From the NCBI GenBank assembly GCA_963715405.1, contig OY970239.1, positions 496,001 through 560,000 of the forward strand: a stretch of 64,000 nucleotides of DNA, in the 5' to 3' direction. Shown here one piece after another: positions 54,991 through 63,970 of this stretch (position 1 is the stretch's first letter; the number at the start of each line of letters is the position of its first letter). The stretch is from JALZKA01 sp963715405. Its GTDB lineage: Bacteria > Actinomycetota > Thermoleophilia > Solirubrobacterales > 70-9. The translations under genes were made by a program, and so were the position numbers. The notes under the pieces are model-generated. The model was not told where the DNA came from. It saw only the letters and a program-made list of their open reading frames with translations, and made no database searches.

Positions 54991-56481
54991 CTAGAGCTGC
55001 GTCCAGACGGTTTTGGTCTCGAGATAGGCATCGAGGTTCGCGTGGCCCTTCTCGCGCCCGATGCCTGAGGCCTTGTACCCGCCGAACGGAGCCGCCGGAT
55101 CGCCGCCGCCCCAGGAGTTGATGTAAACGTTTCCGGCCTTGAGCATCGCGGCGAGCCTGTGGGCGTTTGAGATGTCGCGGGTCCAAAGACCGGCGGCGAG
55201 GCCGTACTCGGTGTCGTTCGCGCGCGCCGCGACCTCTTCCAGGTCGTCGAAGGGCATCGCCACCAGAACGGGGCCGAAGATCTCCTCACGAGCGATCGTC
55301 ATCTCGTCCGAGACGTCCGTGAACAGCGTGGGGGAGACGAAGTAGCCACCCCCACCGTTCTCGGGGGAGCCACCGGTCACTGCGTTCGCTCCCTCTTCGA
55401 GGCCGGAGTCGATGTAGCCCTTGACTCGGTCGAACTGCTCTTGTGAGACGAGCGGACCGAAGTCGGTCTCCGGGTCGAGCCCGGGCCCAACCGTGGCGCC
55501 GGCAGCGAACGACGTGAGCCCTTCGACGACCTCGTCGAAGTGTTCGCGCGCCACATATAGCCGCGACCCCGCGTTACAGGCTTGGCCCGAGTTGAAGTAG
55601 ATGCCCTGAAACGACCCCTTGATCGCCCGGCCGAGATCGGCGTCGGGGAGGATGATGTTCGGGCTCTTACCGCCGAGCTCGAGCGTCACGCGCTTCAAGG
55701 CCTTGCCGCACTTGGCGGCGATTTCGCGGCCCACCACGGTCGAACCCGTAAACGCGATCTTCGCGACGCCCGGATCGTCGACCAGGGCGGCGCCCGTCTC
55801 GCCATCGCCCGTCACGACGTTGAGCGCGCCGGGCGGAAGCCCCGCCTCGAGCGCGAGCTCGCCCAGGCGAAGGGCGGTGAGCGGCGTCTGCTCGGCAGGC
55901 TTGAGAACGACCGGGCAGCCGGCGGCAAGTGCCGGGGCGATCTTCCAGGCGGCCATGAGGAGCGGGAAGTTCCACGGGATGATCTGTCCGCAGACTCCGA
56001 CCGGCTCGCGGAGCGTGTAGCAGAGGACGTCGCGGGCCGAGACCGGGATCGTCTCGCCCTCGATCTTCGTTGGCCAGCCGGCGAAGTAGCGCAGGTGAGC
56101 GACGGTCGCTGCGACGTCGCCCTTGGCCATCGCGTGCGGCTTGCCGTTGTCGAGCGACTCGAGCTCCGCCAGCTCGTCGCCGTTGGCCTTTACGAGCTCG
56201 GCCAGCGAGTAGATGAGGCCCGAGCGCTTCGCGGGGTTGATCTTTTTGAAGGGGCCGTCGAGGGCGGCCTGCGCTGCCTCGGCGGCGCGGCGGACATCGG
56301 CTGCGCTTCCCTGAGCGACCTTGCAGATCTCCTCGCCCGTCGAGGGATCCACGGTCGCAAACGTGCCTCCCTCGCCTGGGTCCGAGAGCCCTTCGCCGAT
56401 CAGGAGCTTGCCGGGGACCCGGCTCAGGAAGTCGCGCGTCGCCTCAGAGAGGGTTGGACTGTCAAGGGGTGCAGTCGTCAT
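54991..56481 (-). CDS. aldehyde dehydrogenase family protein
   Basis: 496 residues from ATG 56481, chosen because a TACGAT box lies eight bases upstream and homology starts soon after. Motifs: IIPWNFPLLMAAWKIAPALA, KPAEQTPLTAL, LELGGKSPNI (general-base Glu) and NSGQACNAGSRLYV (catalytic Cys), then EEIFGPVL. It oxidises an aldehyde with NAD(P). It is nearest to betaine-aldehyde/retinal-type enzymes by these motifs, but the substrate is unproven. Confidence 0.93.
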   Translation of the reverse strand: MTTAPLDSPTLSEATRDFLSRVPGKLLIGEGLSDPGEGGTFATVDPSTGEEICKVAQGSAADVRRAAEAAQAALDGPFKKINPAKRSGLIYSLAELVKANGDELAELESLDNGKPHAMAKGDVAATVAHLRYFAGWPTKIEGETIPVSARDVLCYTLREPVGVCGQIIPWNFPLLMAAWKIAPALAAGCPVVLKPAEQTPLTALRLGELALEAGLPPGALNVVTGDGETGAALVDDPGVAKIAFTGSTVVGREIAAKCGKALKRVTLELGGKSPNIILPDADLGRAIKGSFQGIYFNSGQACNAGSRLYVAREHFDEVVEGLTSFAAGATVGPGLDPETDFGPLVSQEQFDRVKGYIDSGLEEGANAVTGGSPENGGGGYFVSPTLFTDVSDEMTIAREEIFGPVLVAMPFDDLEEVAARANDTEYGLAAGLWTRDISNAHRLAAMLKAGNVYINSWGGGDPAAPFGGYKASGIGREKGHANLDAYLETKTVWTQL

Positions 56482-57148
56482 CGACCGGGATCGTATCCAC
56501 GACCTCCGGCTCGGCGAGATCCTCGGCCGAGCGCTCATCGCCCTCGGGCTCAGCCTCGGTGTCCGGAGCAGGCTCGGCCGGCGGCTCCTCTGCGGGCGGC
56601 TCGTCGCAAACCGGCTCCTCGTCTCGCGGATCGGCCGGCTCGAGAACGTCGGGAACAACGGGCTCATCCGTCGCCGGCGTCAAATCCGCGGCGTCACGCG
56701 CGTCGGCGGAGTCGGCTCCCTCGGGCGGAGCCTTGCTCACGCCGCTTGCCTCGCCGGAGGTGGAGCGTGCGATGACCTCGGGCGCGTCGACCTCCTCCTC
56801 GTCGGGCGGCGTGCCCCAGGCGGTCACGGAGACCGAGTAGGTGCCCGAGCCGACATAGGGCACCCAGACGGAAGTCCCCTGTCCGGTGGTCGAGCCGAGG
56901 TCGATCACCGAGCCGTCAGCGCTCGTCACGCTGACCGTGTAATTCTCGGCGCCCTCGAGCGAGTTCCAGCCCGCATCGATCTTGCACATGATCTGCGATC
57001 CGCCGAGTCCGCAGCTGTCGAGCGACGCGGAAACCGTCAGCGTCCCAGGCGCGTATGAGGGCGCGGTCCCGCCACCATCGAGGGCCAGTGCCGGAAAGGG
57101 AACGACAAGGGCGATCAACGCCAGCCCCATGATCCGGCGGCGCATCAT
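56462..57148 (-). CDS. secreted protein with FN3-like domain and acidic tail
   Basis: 228 residues. A signal peptide (MGLALIALVVPFPALAL) is followed by a beta domain (residues about 30-115) with NYTVSVTSADGSVID and YSVSVTAWG, reminiscent of a fibronectin-type III fold. A long Glu/Pro/Asp tail (about 120-228) follows. Function unknown. ATG overlaps the upstream stop (ATGA), and its end overlaps the aldehyde dehydrogenase start by 20 bases. Confidence 0.7.
   Translation of the reverse strand: MMRRRIMGLALIALVVPFPALALDGGGTAPSYAPGTLTVSASLDSCGLGGSQIMCKIDAGWNSLEGAENYTVSVTSADGSVIDLGSTTGQGTSVWVPYVGSGTYSVSVTAWGTPPDEEEVDAPEVIARSTSGEASGVSKAPPEGADSADARDAADLTPATDEPVVPDVLEPADPRDEEPVCDEPPAEEPPAEPAPDTEAEPEGDERSAEDLAEPEVVDTIPVDDDCTP
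56490..56495 (-). promoter_or_regulatory. -10 box TACGAT, leaderless aldehyde dehydrogenase
   Basis: TACGAT on the minus strand, eight bases before ATG 56481, inside the end of the preceding gene. Confidence 0.45.
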
Positions 57149-58131
57149 CCCTTGCCCCCGTGTGGCAGGAAGGAGCCCTGGATCAGTTCGACGCCGCTTA
57201 CGGCGTCGGCCGGGGCGTCGGCCTGGTAGGTGGTCGCGAGGTAGTACCAGCGATCGCCCGCGGCTCGCAGGACGACCTCGTAGGTCGGCGACCCCTCGGG
57301 CACACCCTTGGGCGCGAGGACCAGCGAGGTCGACTCGACGGTCGGACCGACTTTGCGCTCGGCGACCTCGGCGCTGCCCGCGAGAGCCTCGAGCTGAGCG
57401 AGCGAGTTCGCCTCGAATGTCGCCAGGTCGAGGTTCGGATCACTCTGGACCCATAGCGTCGCATCGGCGGCGCCGTCAGGGGAAACCGCCGCGAACGTAG
57501 CGCCTGCCGCGGGGTTGACGCGATCCCACGCAGGCGGGAGAGCGACCGAGAAGGTGGACTCCGAGACGAGCTGAGCATCAGCCGGGGCAGGCGCCGGCTT
57601 CGAGGTATTTGCCTTCCTCGCCGCAGGCTTGGGCCCGATAGCCGCCTTGCCAGTGTCAGCCGGCGCCGTGGGCTCAGCGCTCGGCTGGGCAGGCTCGCTG
57701 TCGCCGCTCACGAGGCTCAGCACCGCGAAGACCGCAAGCGCCGCGACCGGCAGCGTGAGCCAGCGTGCGTCGAGCCAGGAGGGCATCGAGAGCTGTGACC
57801 GCGACGGCAGAGGTCGCGCGGAAAGCGAAAGCCGTGGCAATTCTCGCCGCTTGCGGATCTCTCGAACCTCAGCCGCTTCGAAGAGCTCCTCGCAGTGGTC
57901 GCACACCACACGCCTGACGACGCGGGTGGGAAGTGCCTCAGGCAGGCTGACTCGCGTGCGCCCGGAGCAAGCGGCGTGAGTCGTCTCGACAAGCCGCTGC
58001 CGCCCTCCCGGTTGAGGCAGGGGAAAGCCTCCGTTGCCCGTCGTGTGATTCACGTAGATCCCATCGGGATTCTTGCCTTCCAACTTGAGAGACAGACACC
58101 CGTGAACCGAGCCTGGGACAATGCTTTGCAT
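57145..58131 (-). CDS. membrane-anchored protein with N-terminal zinc-ribbon-like motif
   Basis: 328 residues from ATG 58131. H52-x2-C55 and C77-x2-C80 (THAAC ... VCDHC) suggest a zinc ribbon, so the start must lie upstream of residue 52; GTG 58053 is an alternative. One helix (LTLPVAALAVFAVLSLV) leads to an exterior region with an Ala/Pro linker. A domain (about 195-325) with LPPAWDRVNPAAGATFAAVS follows, like the DUF1795/PsbP-like group of surface proteins. It forms an overlapping pair with the FN3-like gene, perhaps an anti-sigma or signalling pair. Confidence 0.68.
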   Translation of the reverse strand: MQSIVPGSVHGCLSLKLEGKNPDGIYVNHTTGNGGFPLPQPGGRQRLVETTHAACSGRTRVSLPEALPTRVVRRVVCDHCEELFEAAEVREIRKRRELPRLSLSARPLPSRSQLSMPSWLDARWLTLPVAALAVFAVLSLVSGDSEPAQPSAEPTAPADTGKAAIGPKPAARKANTSKPAPAPADAQLVSESTFSVALPPAWDRVNPAAGATFAAVSPDGAADATLWVQSDPNLDLATFEANSLAQLEALAGSAEVAERKVGPTVESTSLVLAPKGVPEGSPTYEVVLRAAGDRWYYLATTYQADAPADAVSGVELIQGSFLPHGGKG

Positions 58132-59746
58132 GGCCGTAACTCCGCTTCGCTGGGCCTATCGCCGTCTCGGGCGGCTTTATCCGCGCGTTTTCCTGGTGCT
58201 CGAGCTCCAGACCGTCTATCCGGTGATCCTTGGCACTTACGGGCTGTTCTCCTTCTACTACGACGGCACGACGGAGGAGTTCTTCACCCTTTTCGGGATC
58301 ACCTGCGGTCTCGCCGCGATAGCCATCGTGATCGCCTGCATGCGCACCTTCCCGATGCTCCGGCCGCTCGAGCGCTGGATCTCGGGCGAGCGGGACGACC
58401 GGGCGACGGCCGAAGCCTGGGCTGCGGCGATCAGCTTCCCGTGGCGGATGATCCGCACCAACGCCTTCGTTCCGGCGATCATCGTCGTCGTCCCTGCGGC
58501 CGTGATCTCGGTGCTGATGCTCGAGCTCAGCTGGCCCGCCGTCTTTCCGTTCATCGCGGGCGCGTCGGTGGCGCTCGGCTACGCGTCGATGCTCCATTAC
58601 TTCGCGCTCGAGCTTGGACTCCGGCCGCTCCTCGTCGACATCAACCAGAGTGTCTCTCCGCGCACCGACGCGAACGTCTCGGCGATATCGCTGCGCTGGC
58701 GTTTGCTCTTGACCCTGCCCATGATCAACGCGATCACCGGCATGACCGTGGCTGCTCTCACGGCTGAAGGAGGCGGTGGGCAGTCGCTAGGCCTCGACGT
58801 CGGGATCGCCCTTGGCGTGGCGACCACGATCGCGCTGGAGCTGACGTTCCTCGTGACGCGCTCTGTCCTGCGGCCCATCGCCGACCTTCAAAAGGCCACC
58901 GAGCGGGTGCTCGAAGGCGACTTCTCGGTCTCGGTTCCGGTCACCACGGGCGACGAGACGGGAGAGCTCGCCGCATCGTTCAACGCGATGGTGGCCGGCC
59001 TCGCCGAGCGCGAGCGAATCCGCGAAGCGTTCGGCACGTATCTCGATAGCGAAGTGGCCGAGTACATCCTTTCCGACGAGTTCGACGAGGAGGGGATCGA
59101 GCTCGAGGTATCGGTGCTTTTCACCGACGTCCGGGACTTCACCGGTTTTGCCGCCGACGCTGAGGCGAAAGAGGTGGTGGCCGCGCTCAACCGGCTCTTC
59201 GAAGTGGTGGTGCCGGTCATCGCGCGCCACGGCGGGCACGTCGACAAGTTCGAAGGCGACGGGCTCCTTGCCGTGTTCGGAGCGCCGGCGCCGTTCCGCG
59301 ACCACGCACAGCGCGCGACCCGCGCTGCTCTCGAGATCTGCCATCGCGTAAACGAGGAGTCGGAGGCGGGCGACCTGCGGGTCGGCGTCGGCGTCAACAC
59401 CGGCCGCGTCGTGGCGGGCGCCGTGGGCGGCGGCGGCCGGCTCAACTTCAGCGTGATCGGCGACTCCGTGAACATCGCCGCGCGCGCGGAGTCCGCGACT
59501 CGAGAGCTCGACCGCGACGTCCTCATCACTTCCGCCACGGCCGAGTCGCTCGGCCCCGGGCTCGAGACCGAGAGCGTCGGCTCCCATCGCCTCAAGGGAG
59601 TCGCCGACCGGGTCGAGCTCTTCTCGGTCCAGAGCGCCCTGCGCTCGGGGTCCGAGGCAAAAGAACCATCTCTCCTCGATCCCGAGCCGGTGCTGGCCGC
59701 TGTGGGCAAGGTGCGCCGCGGGATTCTGAGACGCTCGCGCGGGTAG
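58130..59746 (+). CDS. membrane adenylate/guanylate cyclase with HAMP domain
   Basis: About 538 residues from ATG 58130 (ATG 58121 is an alternative). Around six helices (to about residue 255), a HAMP region (LRPIADLQKATERVLEGDFS) and a class III cyclase domain: VLFTDVRDFTGFAADAEAKE (both metal Asp), HVDKFEGDGLLAVFGAP and GDSVNIAARAE. It makes cAMP or cGMP; substrate-specifying residues cannot be assigned with confidence here. A GACAAT hexamer lies seven bases before the ATG. This layout is common in actinobacteria. Confidence 0.9.
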   Translation: MAVTPLRWAYRRLGRLYPRVFLVLELQTVYPVILGTYGLFSFYYDGTTEEFFTLFGITCGLAAIAIVIACMRTFPMLRPLERWISGERDDRATAEAWAAAISFPWRMIRTNAFVPAIIVVVPAAVISVLMLELSWPAVFPFIAGASVALGYASMLHYFALELGLRPLLVDINQSVSPRTDANVSAISLRWRLLLTLPMINAITGMTVAALTAEGGGGQSLGLDVGIALGVATTIALELTFLVTRSVLRPIADLQKATERVLEGDFSVSVPVTTGDETGELAASFNAMVAGLAERERIREAFGTYLDSEVAEYILSDEFDEEGIELEVSVLFTDVRDFTGFAADAEAKEVVAALNRLFEVVVPVIARHGGHVDKFEGDGLLAVFGAPAPFRDHAQRATRAALEICHRVNEESEAGDLRVGVGVNTGRVVAGAVGGGGRLNFSVIGDSVNIAARAESATRELDRDVLITSATAESLGPGLETESVGSHRLKGVADRVELFSVQSALRSGSEAKEPSLLDPEPVLAAVGKVRRGILRRSRG

Positions 59747-59749
59747 CAT
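59744..59749 (+). promoter_or_regulatory. -10 box TAGCAT, leaderless ThDP-enzyme gene
   Basis: TAGCAT ends seven bases before ATG 59757 and contains the stop codon of the cyclase gene. Confidence 0.45.
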
Positions 59750-59756
59750 CGCGGCA

Positions 59757-61403
59757 ATGGCCACGACTGAGGAGACGGCGACCGCCACTGAGCACGGAGG
59801 GCGCCTGGTTGCCAAGGCGCTTCGCTCGCGCGGCGTCGAACACCTCTTCACTCTGTCCGGAGGCCATCTCTTCTCGATTTATGACGGCTGTCGCGAGGAG
59901 GGAATCGAGATCGTGGACGTCCGCCATGAGCAGGCGGCGGTCTGGGCCGCCGAGGGTTATGCAAAGGCAACTCGCAAGCCCGGTGTCGCGGCGTTGACGG
60001 CCGGGCCCGGCGTCACCAACGGCATGAGCGCGATCGCCGGCGCCTTCTACAACCGCTCGCCGATCACCGTGCTCGGAGGCCGCGCGCCCGAGATGCGCTG
60101 GGGATCGGGATCGCTTCAGGAGATCGACCACGTCCCGTTCGTCGAGCCGCTCGTGAAATCGGCCGCGACGGTCAAGGACACCGCCGAGATCGCGGCGCGG
60201 GTAGCCGAGGCGATCGACCTCTCGATGGCTCATCCCTCCGGGCCGACCTTCCTCGACTTCCCGCTCGACACGGTCTTCAACGCGGCCGAGGCCGAGGCGG
60301 GCGACGACCCCGGATTCCAAGCGGGCGACGTGGCCGATGACATCGAGGAGGCAGCCAAGCTCCTCGCCGAGGCAGAGCGCCCCGCGATCATGGCCGGCAC
60401 GGGCCTTTACTGGGCCCGTGGGGAGGACGAGCTTCGCGCGCTCGCCGAAGCCCTGGGTGCTCCTGTCTTTCTCAACGGCATGGGTCGCGGCTGCGTGCCG
60501 GCGGATCACGAGCTGGCCTTCTCCCGCGCACGCGGCCACGGGCTCAAGGAGGCCGACGTGGCTCTTGCGATCGGGCTCCCGCTCGACTTCCGTCTCGGTT
60601 TTGGCGGCTCCTTCGGTGACGAGACCAAGCTCGTCTGGCTCGACTCGGCTCCCAATGAGCTCCACAAGAACCGCGCGCCGGACGTCGAGCTGGTCGGCGG
60701 CATCGCGCCGACGCTCGCGGCGATTCGCGAAGCCGCTTCGGGCGCAGATCCAGCCCGGACCAAGGCCTGGGTCGACGCGGTGCGCGCCACCGAGGACGAG
60801 AAGCGCGCCGCCGAGCAGGAGGAGCTGGACGACGATCGCTCGCCGCTTCACCCGATGCGGGTCTACAAGGGACTCGCCGAGGTGCTCGACCGCGACGCGA
60901 TCGTGATCGGCGACGGCGGTGACTTCGTCTCGTATGCCGGGAAGGTGGTGCCGACCTACGAGCCGGGCACGTGGATGGATCCCGGGCCGTTCGGCTGCCT
61001 GGGCGCCGGCCCGGGCCAGGCCATCGGCGCCAAGATCGCCCATCCCGATCGCCAGGTCTGCCTTCTCCTTGGCGACGGTGCCTTCGGCTTCTCAGGGATG
61101 GAGTTCGACACGATGGCCCGCCACGGGATCCCGGTCGTCGGCGTGATCGGAAACAACGGCATCTGGGCACTCGAGCACCACCCGATGATGTTCCTCTACG
61201 GCTACTCGGTCGCGGCGAAGCTCCGCCCAGAGACCCGCTACGACCAGGTCGCCGAGGCGCTCGGCTGTCACTCCGAGCTCGTCTCGGAGCCCGCGGAGCT
61301 CGTGCCCGCCCTCGAGCGCGCGTTCGAATCGGGCAAGCCCGCAGTGGTGAACGTCCTCACAGACCCCGAGGTCGTCTACCCGCGCAAGTCGAACCTGGCG
61401 TAG
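59757..61403 (+). CDS. thiamine-diphosphate-dependent enzyme (acetolactate synthase / 2-hydroxyacyl-CoA lyase-like)
   Basis: 548 residues. The N-terminal pyrimidine domain has RHEQAAVWAAEGYAKAT with the activating Glu. The C-terminal diphosphate domain has GDGAFGFSGMEFDTMARHG and VIGNN (GDG...NN). AcHAS-like architecture is clear, but the LEADERS of true acetolactate synthase, such as ilvN and other ilv genes, are not adjacent. Oxalyl-CoA decarboxylase and 2-hydroxyacyl-CoA lyase are equally possible. A TAGCAT box precedes the start. Confidence 0.85.
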   Translation: MATTEETATATEHGGRLVAKALRSRGVEHLFTLSGGHLFSIYDGCREEGIEIVDVRHEQAAVWAAEGYAKATRKPGVAALTAGPGVTNGMSAIAGAFYNRSPITVLGGRAPEMRWGSGSLQEIDHVPFVEPLVKSAATVKDTAEIAARVAEAIDLSMAHPSGPTFLDFPLDTVFNAAEAEAGDDPGFQAGDVADDIEEAAKLLAEAERPAIMAGTGLYWARGEDELRALAEALGAPVFLNGMGRGCVPADHELAFSRARGHGLKEADVALAIGLPLDFRLGFGGSFGDETKLVWLDSAPNELHKNRAPDVELVGGIAPTLAAIREAASGADPARTKAWVDAVRATEDEKRAAEQEELDDDRSPLHPMRVYKGLAEVLDRDAIVIGDGGDFVSYAGKVVPTYEPGTWMDPGPFGCLGAGPGQAIGAKIAHPDRQVCLLLGDGAFGFSGMEFDTMARHGIPVVGVIGNNGIWALEHHPMMFLYGYSVAAKLRPETRYDQVAEALGCHSELVSEPAELVPALERAFESGKPAVVNVLTDPEVVYPRKSNLA

Positions 61404-61506
61404 CTCTCCGGTTACGACGATCGTCCAGATCAGCATTTGACGCTCAGCATCTCGCCGGTCTCCTCCGAAGAGTCCCTGGACGTCCATCTATGCGAGGAGA
61501 TAAATC

Positions 61507-61887
61507 GTGAAGCGAGTCATTGCAGCTCTGGCCCTGTGCGGCGGCCTTGCCCTTGGTGTTCCCGGCGCCTCAGCGGGCGAAAGCGACGCGAGGGGCGGCA
61601 AGAGCGAAGTCGCGAAGGCCTGCGCCGAGCTCAAGCAGGCCGACAAGGCCGCGTTTAAGGCGACCTACGGCAAGCACTCGATGCGGTCCTGCAAGAAGGG
61701 CGAGAAGCCCGCCGCGGACGAGACCTCGCCAGGCGAGTTCAAGAATGCGGCCAAAGAGTGCCGAGCAGAGCGCGAGGCCGACCCGGCATTCGGCGAGACA
61801 TACGAGACGAACGCGAACAAGAAAAACGCCTTCGGCAAGTGCGTCTCGACCAAGGTGAGGGAAGGCGAAGAGACGCCGCCTGAGTAG
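61507..61887 (+). CDS. small secreted protein with two Cys-flanked repeats
   Basis: 126 residues from GTG 61507, with GAGGAG ribosome site. Signal peptide MKRVIAALALCGGLALG then ASA. The mature part has two related units, VAKACAELKQADKAAFKATY with C39...C62, and AAKECRAEREADPAFGETYE with C85...C112 ending NAFGKC. Cys spacing (23 and 27) suggests paired disulfides. Family not named; function unknown. Confidence 0.72.
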   Translation: MKRVIAALALCGGLALGVPGASAGESDARGGKSEVAKACAELKQADKAAFKATYGKHSMRSCKKGEKPAADETSPGEFKNAAKECRAEREADPAFGETYETNANKKNAFGKCVSTKVREGEETPPE

Positions 61888-61902
61888 CGCACGACGGCAC
61901 GG

Positions 61903-61908
61903 TACGTT
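61903..61908 (+). promoter_or_regulatory. -10 box TACGTT, leaderless GNAT gene
   Basis: TACGTT ends six bases before ATG 61915. Confidence 0.5.
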
Positions 61909-61914
61909 CTCGGA

Positions 61915-62361
61915 ATGGCGATCCGAGAGGCCACGCTCGAAGACATTCCGGCGCTCATGCCGCTCTTTCGCGGCTACGCCGAGTTCTATGAGTGCGACCC
62001 GGATGCGTCCGACGTCGAGGCGCTTCTCAGAGAGGTGATCGAAGCGCCCGAAGACGTCGCTTACCTGCTGGTCGCGACCGGCGAAGACGGCCGAGTGGTC
62101 GGCTTCGCGAACAACGCGTGGAAGTGGTCGAGCCTCAGGGGCAAGCGCATCGTCCTTCTCGACGACCTCTTCGTGCATCCCGACGCGCGCGGTGGGGGGC
62201 ATGCGGACGCGCTAATCGAGGCGACCGCCGACGTCGCGCGTCGTCATGGCGCGCCCTCAATCCTGTGGTACACGGCGCACGACAACCACCGCGCTCAAGC
62301 CGTCTACGACCGGGTCGGCGGCACCGCGGGCGACTACAAGGAGTACGAGCTCACGCTCTGA
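61915..62361 (+). CDS. GNAT-family N-acetyltransferase
   Basis: 148 residues. REATLEDIPALMPLFRGYAE opens the GNAT fold. The acetyl-CoA loop is LFVHPDARGGGHADALIEAT and the last strand YTAHDNHRAQAVYDRVGG. It is similar to diamine/amino-acid-type acetyltransferases; substrate unknown. Convergent with the multicopper oxidase, 20 bases apart. Confidence 0.88.
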   Translation: MAIREATLEDIPALMPLFRGYAEFYECDPDASDVEALLREVIEAPEDVAYLLVATGEDGRVVGFANNAWKWSSLRGKRIVLLDDLFVHPDARGGGHADALIEATADVARRHGAPSILWYTAHDNHRAQAVYDRVGGTAGDYKEYELTL

Positions 62362-62380
62362 GGGCGCGACCGGCTCGCGT

Positions 62381-63970
62381 TTATCGGACGACCTCGAATT
62401 GGCTCATGAGGCCGTGGTCCTCGTGGTCGAGCATGTGGCAGTGCATGACGTACTTGCCGAGATAGTCCGACATCTTCCCGGCGATATGAATGCTCTCGTT
62501 TGGCAGCATGAAGAACGTCTCTTTGAACAGGCGCTCGGCGGGCGGGAGCGGGCTGTCGTTTCTCGCCAGGAGGTACCAGTCCGTGTGGTGGGGATGCATT
62601 ATGTGGGCGACCGACGTGCCGTTCCTGATCCGCCAGACCACGACGGATCCTCGCTTCGGCTTTGTCTCGACATGGTTCGGGTCGAACGTCTTTGTATTGA
62701 TCGTCCAGGGCGATCCGAGGAAGCCGCCTTGGACGTTCCAATAAAAGTCGGCCTGGCTATCGAAGGAAACACTCCGCGTCCAGGCGGGCAGCCGCGGCAG
62801 GTCAAGGTCCAGCGGCTCGGCGGTGTCGTCTCGTGCCCGGTCGCTTGAAACGCGAAACTGCATCACGTCTCCCGGGTATGGGACCGCGCCGAGAGAGGTG
62901 TTCCCATCTTCGCGTGGAACGCTCTCGAGCACCACGTTCTGACCTCGTGCCTCGGCGAAGTCGACGATGAGCTCCACCCGCTCGCCCGGTCCGATGAAGA
63001 TCCGGTTGCGCTCGATCGCCCGGGGCATGAAGCCGGACTCGGTCGCGATCTGGGCGACGGGCAAGCCGGTGGGGAAAGCGAGGTTGTAAGGGCGGAAGTT
63101 CGAGGCATTCAGGATCCGGAGGCGGTAGCGCTGGGCCGAGACGCGGTGGTAGGGCAGGATCGCGCCGTTCACCAAGACGTGCTTACCGGTCGCGCCGTCG
63201 TCAGGCGGCTCGAGCCTTCCGAACGGGTCGGTGAGCTGGTTCTGAGCGTTGAAGGAGCGGTCGGCAATCATCAGCGAAACGTCGCGCTCGCCTCGGGGGA
63301 GCGGCAGCGAGCGATCGATCTTGTCCTCGGTTATCCACATCCCGGCAAGGCCGCGCCAGACGTTCTCGCCGGTGCGCTCGAGGCGGTGGTCGTGGTACCA
63401 GTGCATTGCCGCGCGCTCCTCCGAACCGTCCTCGACGAAGTCGTGCTGGTACGTGCGCTTCTCGCCCGGCTTGATCAGAAGATCGTTGCCCGAGTCGCGA
63501 TCGGAAAGCCGGGGGGAGATGTCGCAGTAGAAGGAGCGGGGCTGCGATTCGGTGAGTCCGCCAGGCTGCCCGTCGTCTTCGGAGCGCGTATGGGCTCCGT
63601 GGAGGTGAACCGTCATCTCGCCCGCGCGCTTCGGCAAGAGGTGCTCGAACTTGACCCTGGTGGGCTGTCCCGAAGGGCGACGGATCGTGGGACCCGGGAA
63701 CGTTCCGCCGTAGGTCCACATCGTCGTTCTGCGGCCGGGAAGGACGGGGATTTCGGCCTGCCTGATCGGGATGGTGATATTCGGCGCCGTCAGCTCGCGC
63801 GGGATCGGCAGCCTGCGGGTGAACGGCTGAACCTCTCGCGCCATCGCGAGGTCGAGGGAGCCGCCGCCCGGGCGCAGCCACGCCGGCAAAGCCAGCGCGG
63901 CCGCGCCCGCCGCGGCTCCGGTTACGAACCGGCGACGGCGAAAACGTCGCTCGTCACCGGCGACGCTCAC
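62381..63970 (-). CDS. multicopper oxidase (CotA/bilirubin-oxidase-like), Tat-exported
   Basis: 529 residues from GTG 63970. The N-terminus RRRRFVTGAAAGAAALALP is a Tat-type signal (RR then hydrophobic stretch). Copper ligands: HLHGAHTRSEDDG, AAMHWYHDHRLERT, AHIMHPHHTDWYLL and YVMHCHMLDHEDHGLM (type 1 copper Cys in HCH). It oxidises phenols, bilirubin or metal ions with oxygen. The HPHHTDW motif is typical of CotA-like laccases. Only 30 bases of upstream sequence are visible, so the promoter cannot be judged. Confidence 0.9.
   Translation of the reverse strand: MSVAGDERRFRRRRFVTGAAAGAAALALPAWLRPGGGSLDLAMAREVQPFTRRLPIPRELTAPNITIPIRQAEIPVLPGRRTTMWTYGGTFPGPTIRRPSGQPTRVKFEHLLPKRAGEMTVHLHGAHTRSEDDGQPGGLTESQPRSFYCDISPRLSDRDSGNDLLIKPGEKRTYQHDFVEDGSEERAAMHWYHDHRLERTGENVWRGLAGMWITEDKIDRSLPLPRGERDVSLMIADRSFNAQNQLTDPFGRLEPPDDGATGKHVLVNGAILPYHRVSAQRYRLRILNASNFRPYNLAFPTGLPVAQIATESGFMPRAIERNRIFIGPGERVELIVDFAEARGQNVVLESVPREDGNTSLGAVPYPGDVMQFRVSSDRARDDTAEPLDLDLPRLPAWTRSVSFDSQADFYWNVQGGFLGSPWTINTKTFDPNHVETKPKRGSVVVWRIRNGTSVAHIMHPHHTDWYLLARNDSPLPPAERLFKETFFMLPNESIHIAGKMSDYLGKYVMHCHMLDHEDHGLMSQFEVVR

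Noticed and set aside
59757..61403. Calling the ThDP enzyme IlvB (acetolactate synthase)
   Set aside because: No ilvN or other ilv genes are adjacent, and the visible motifs do not separate it from 2-hydroxyacyl-CoA lyases.
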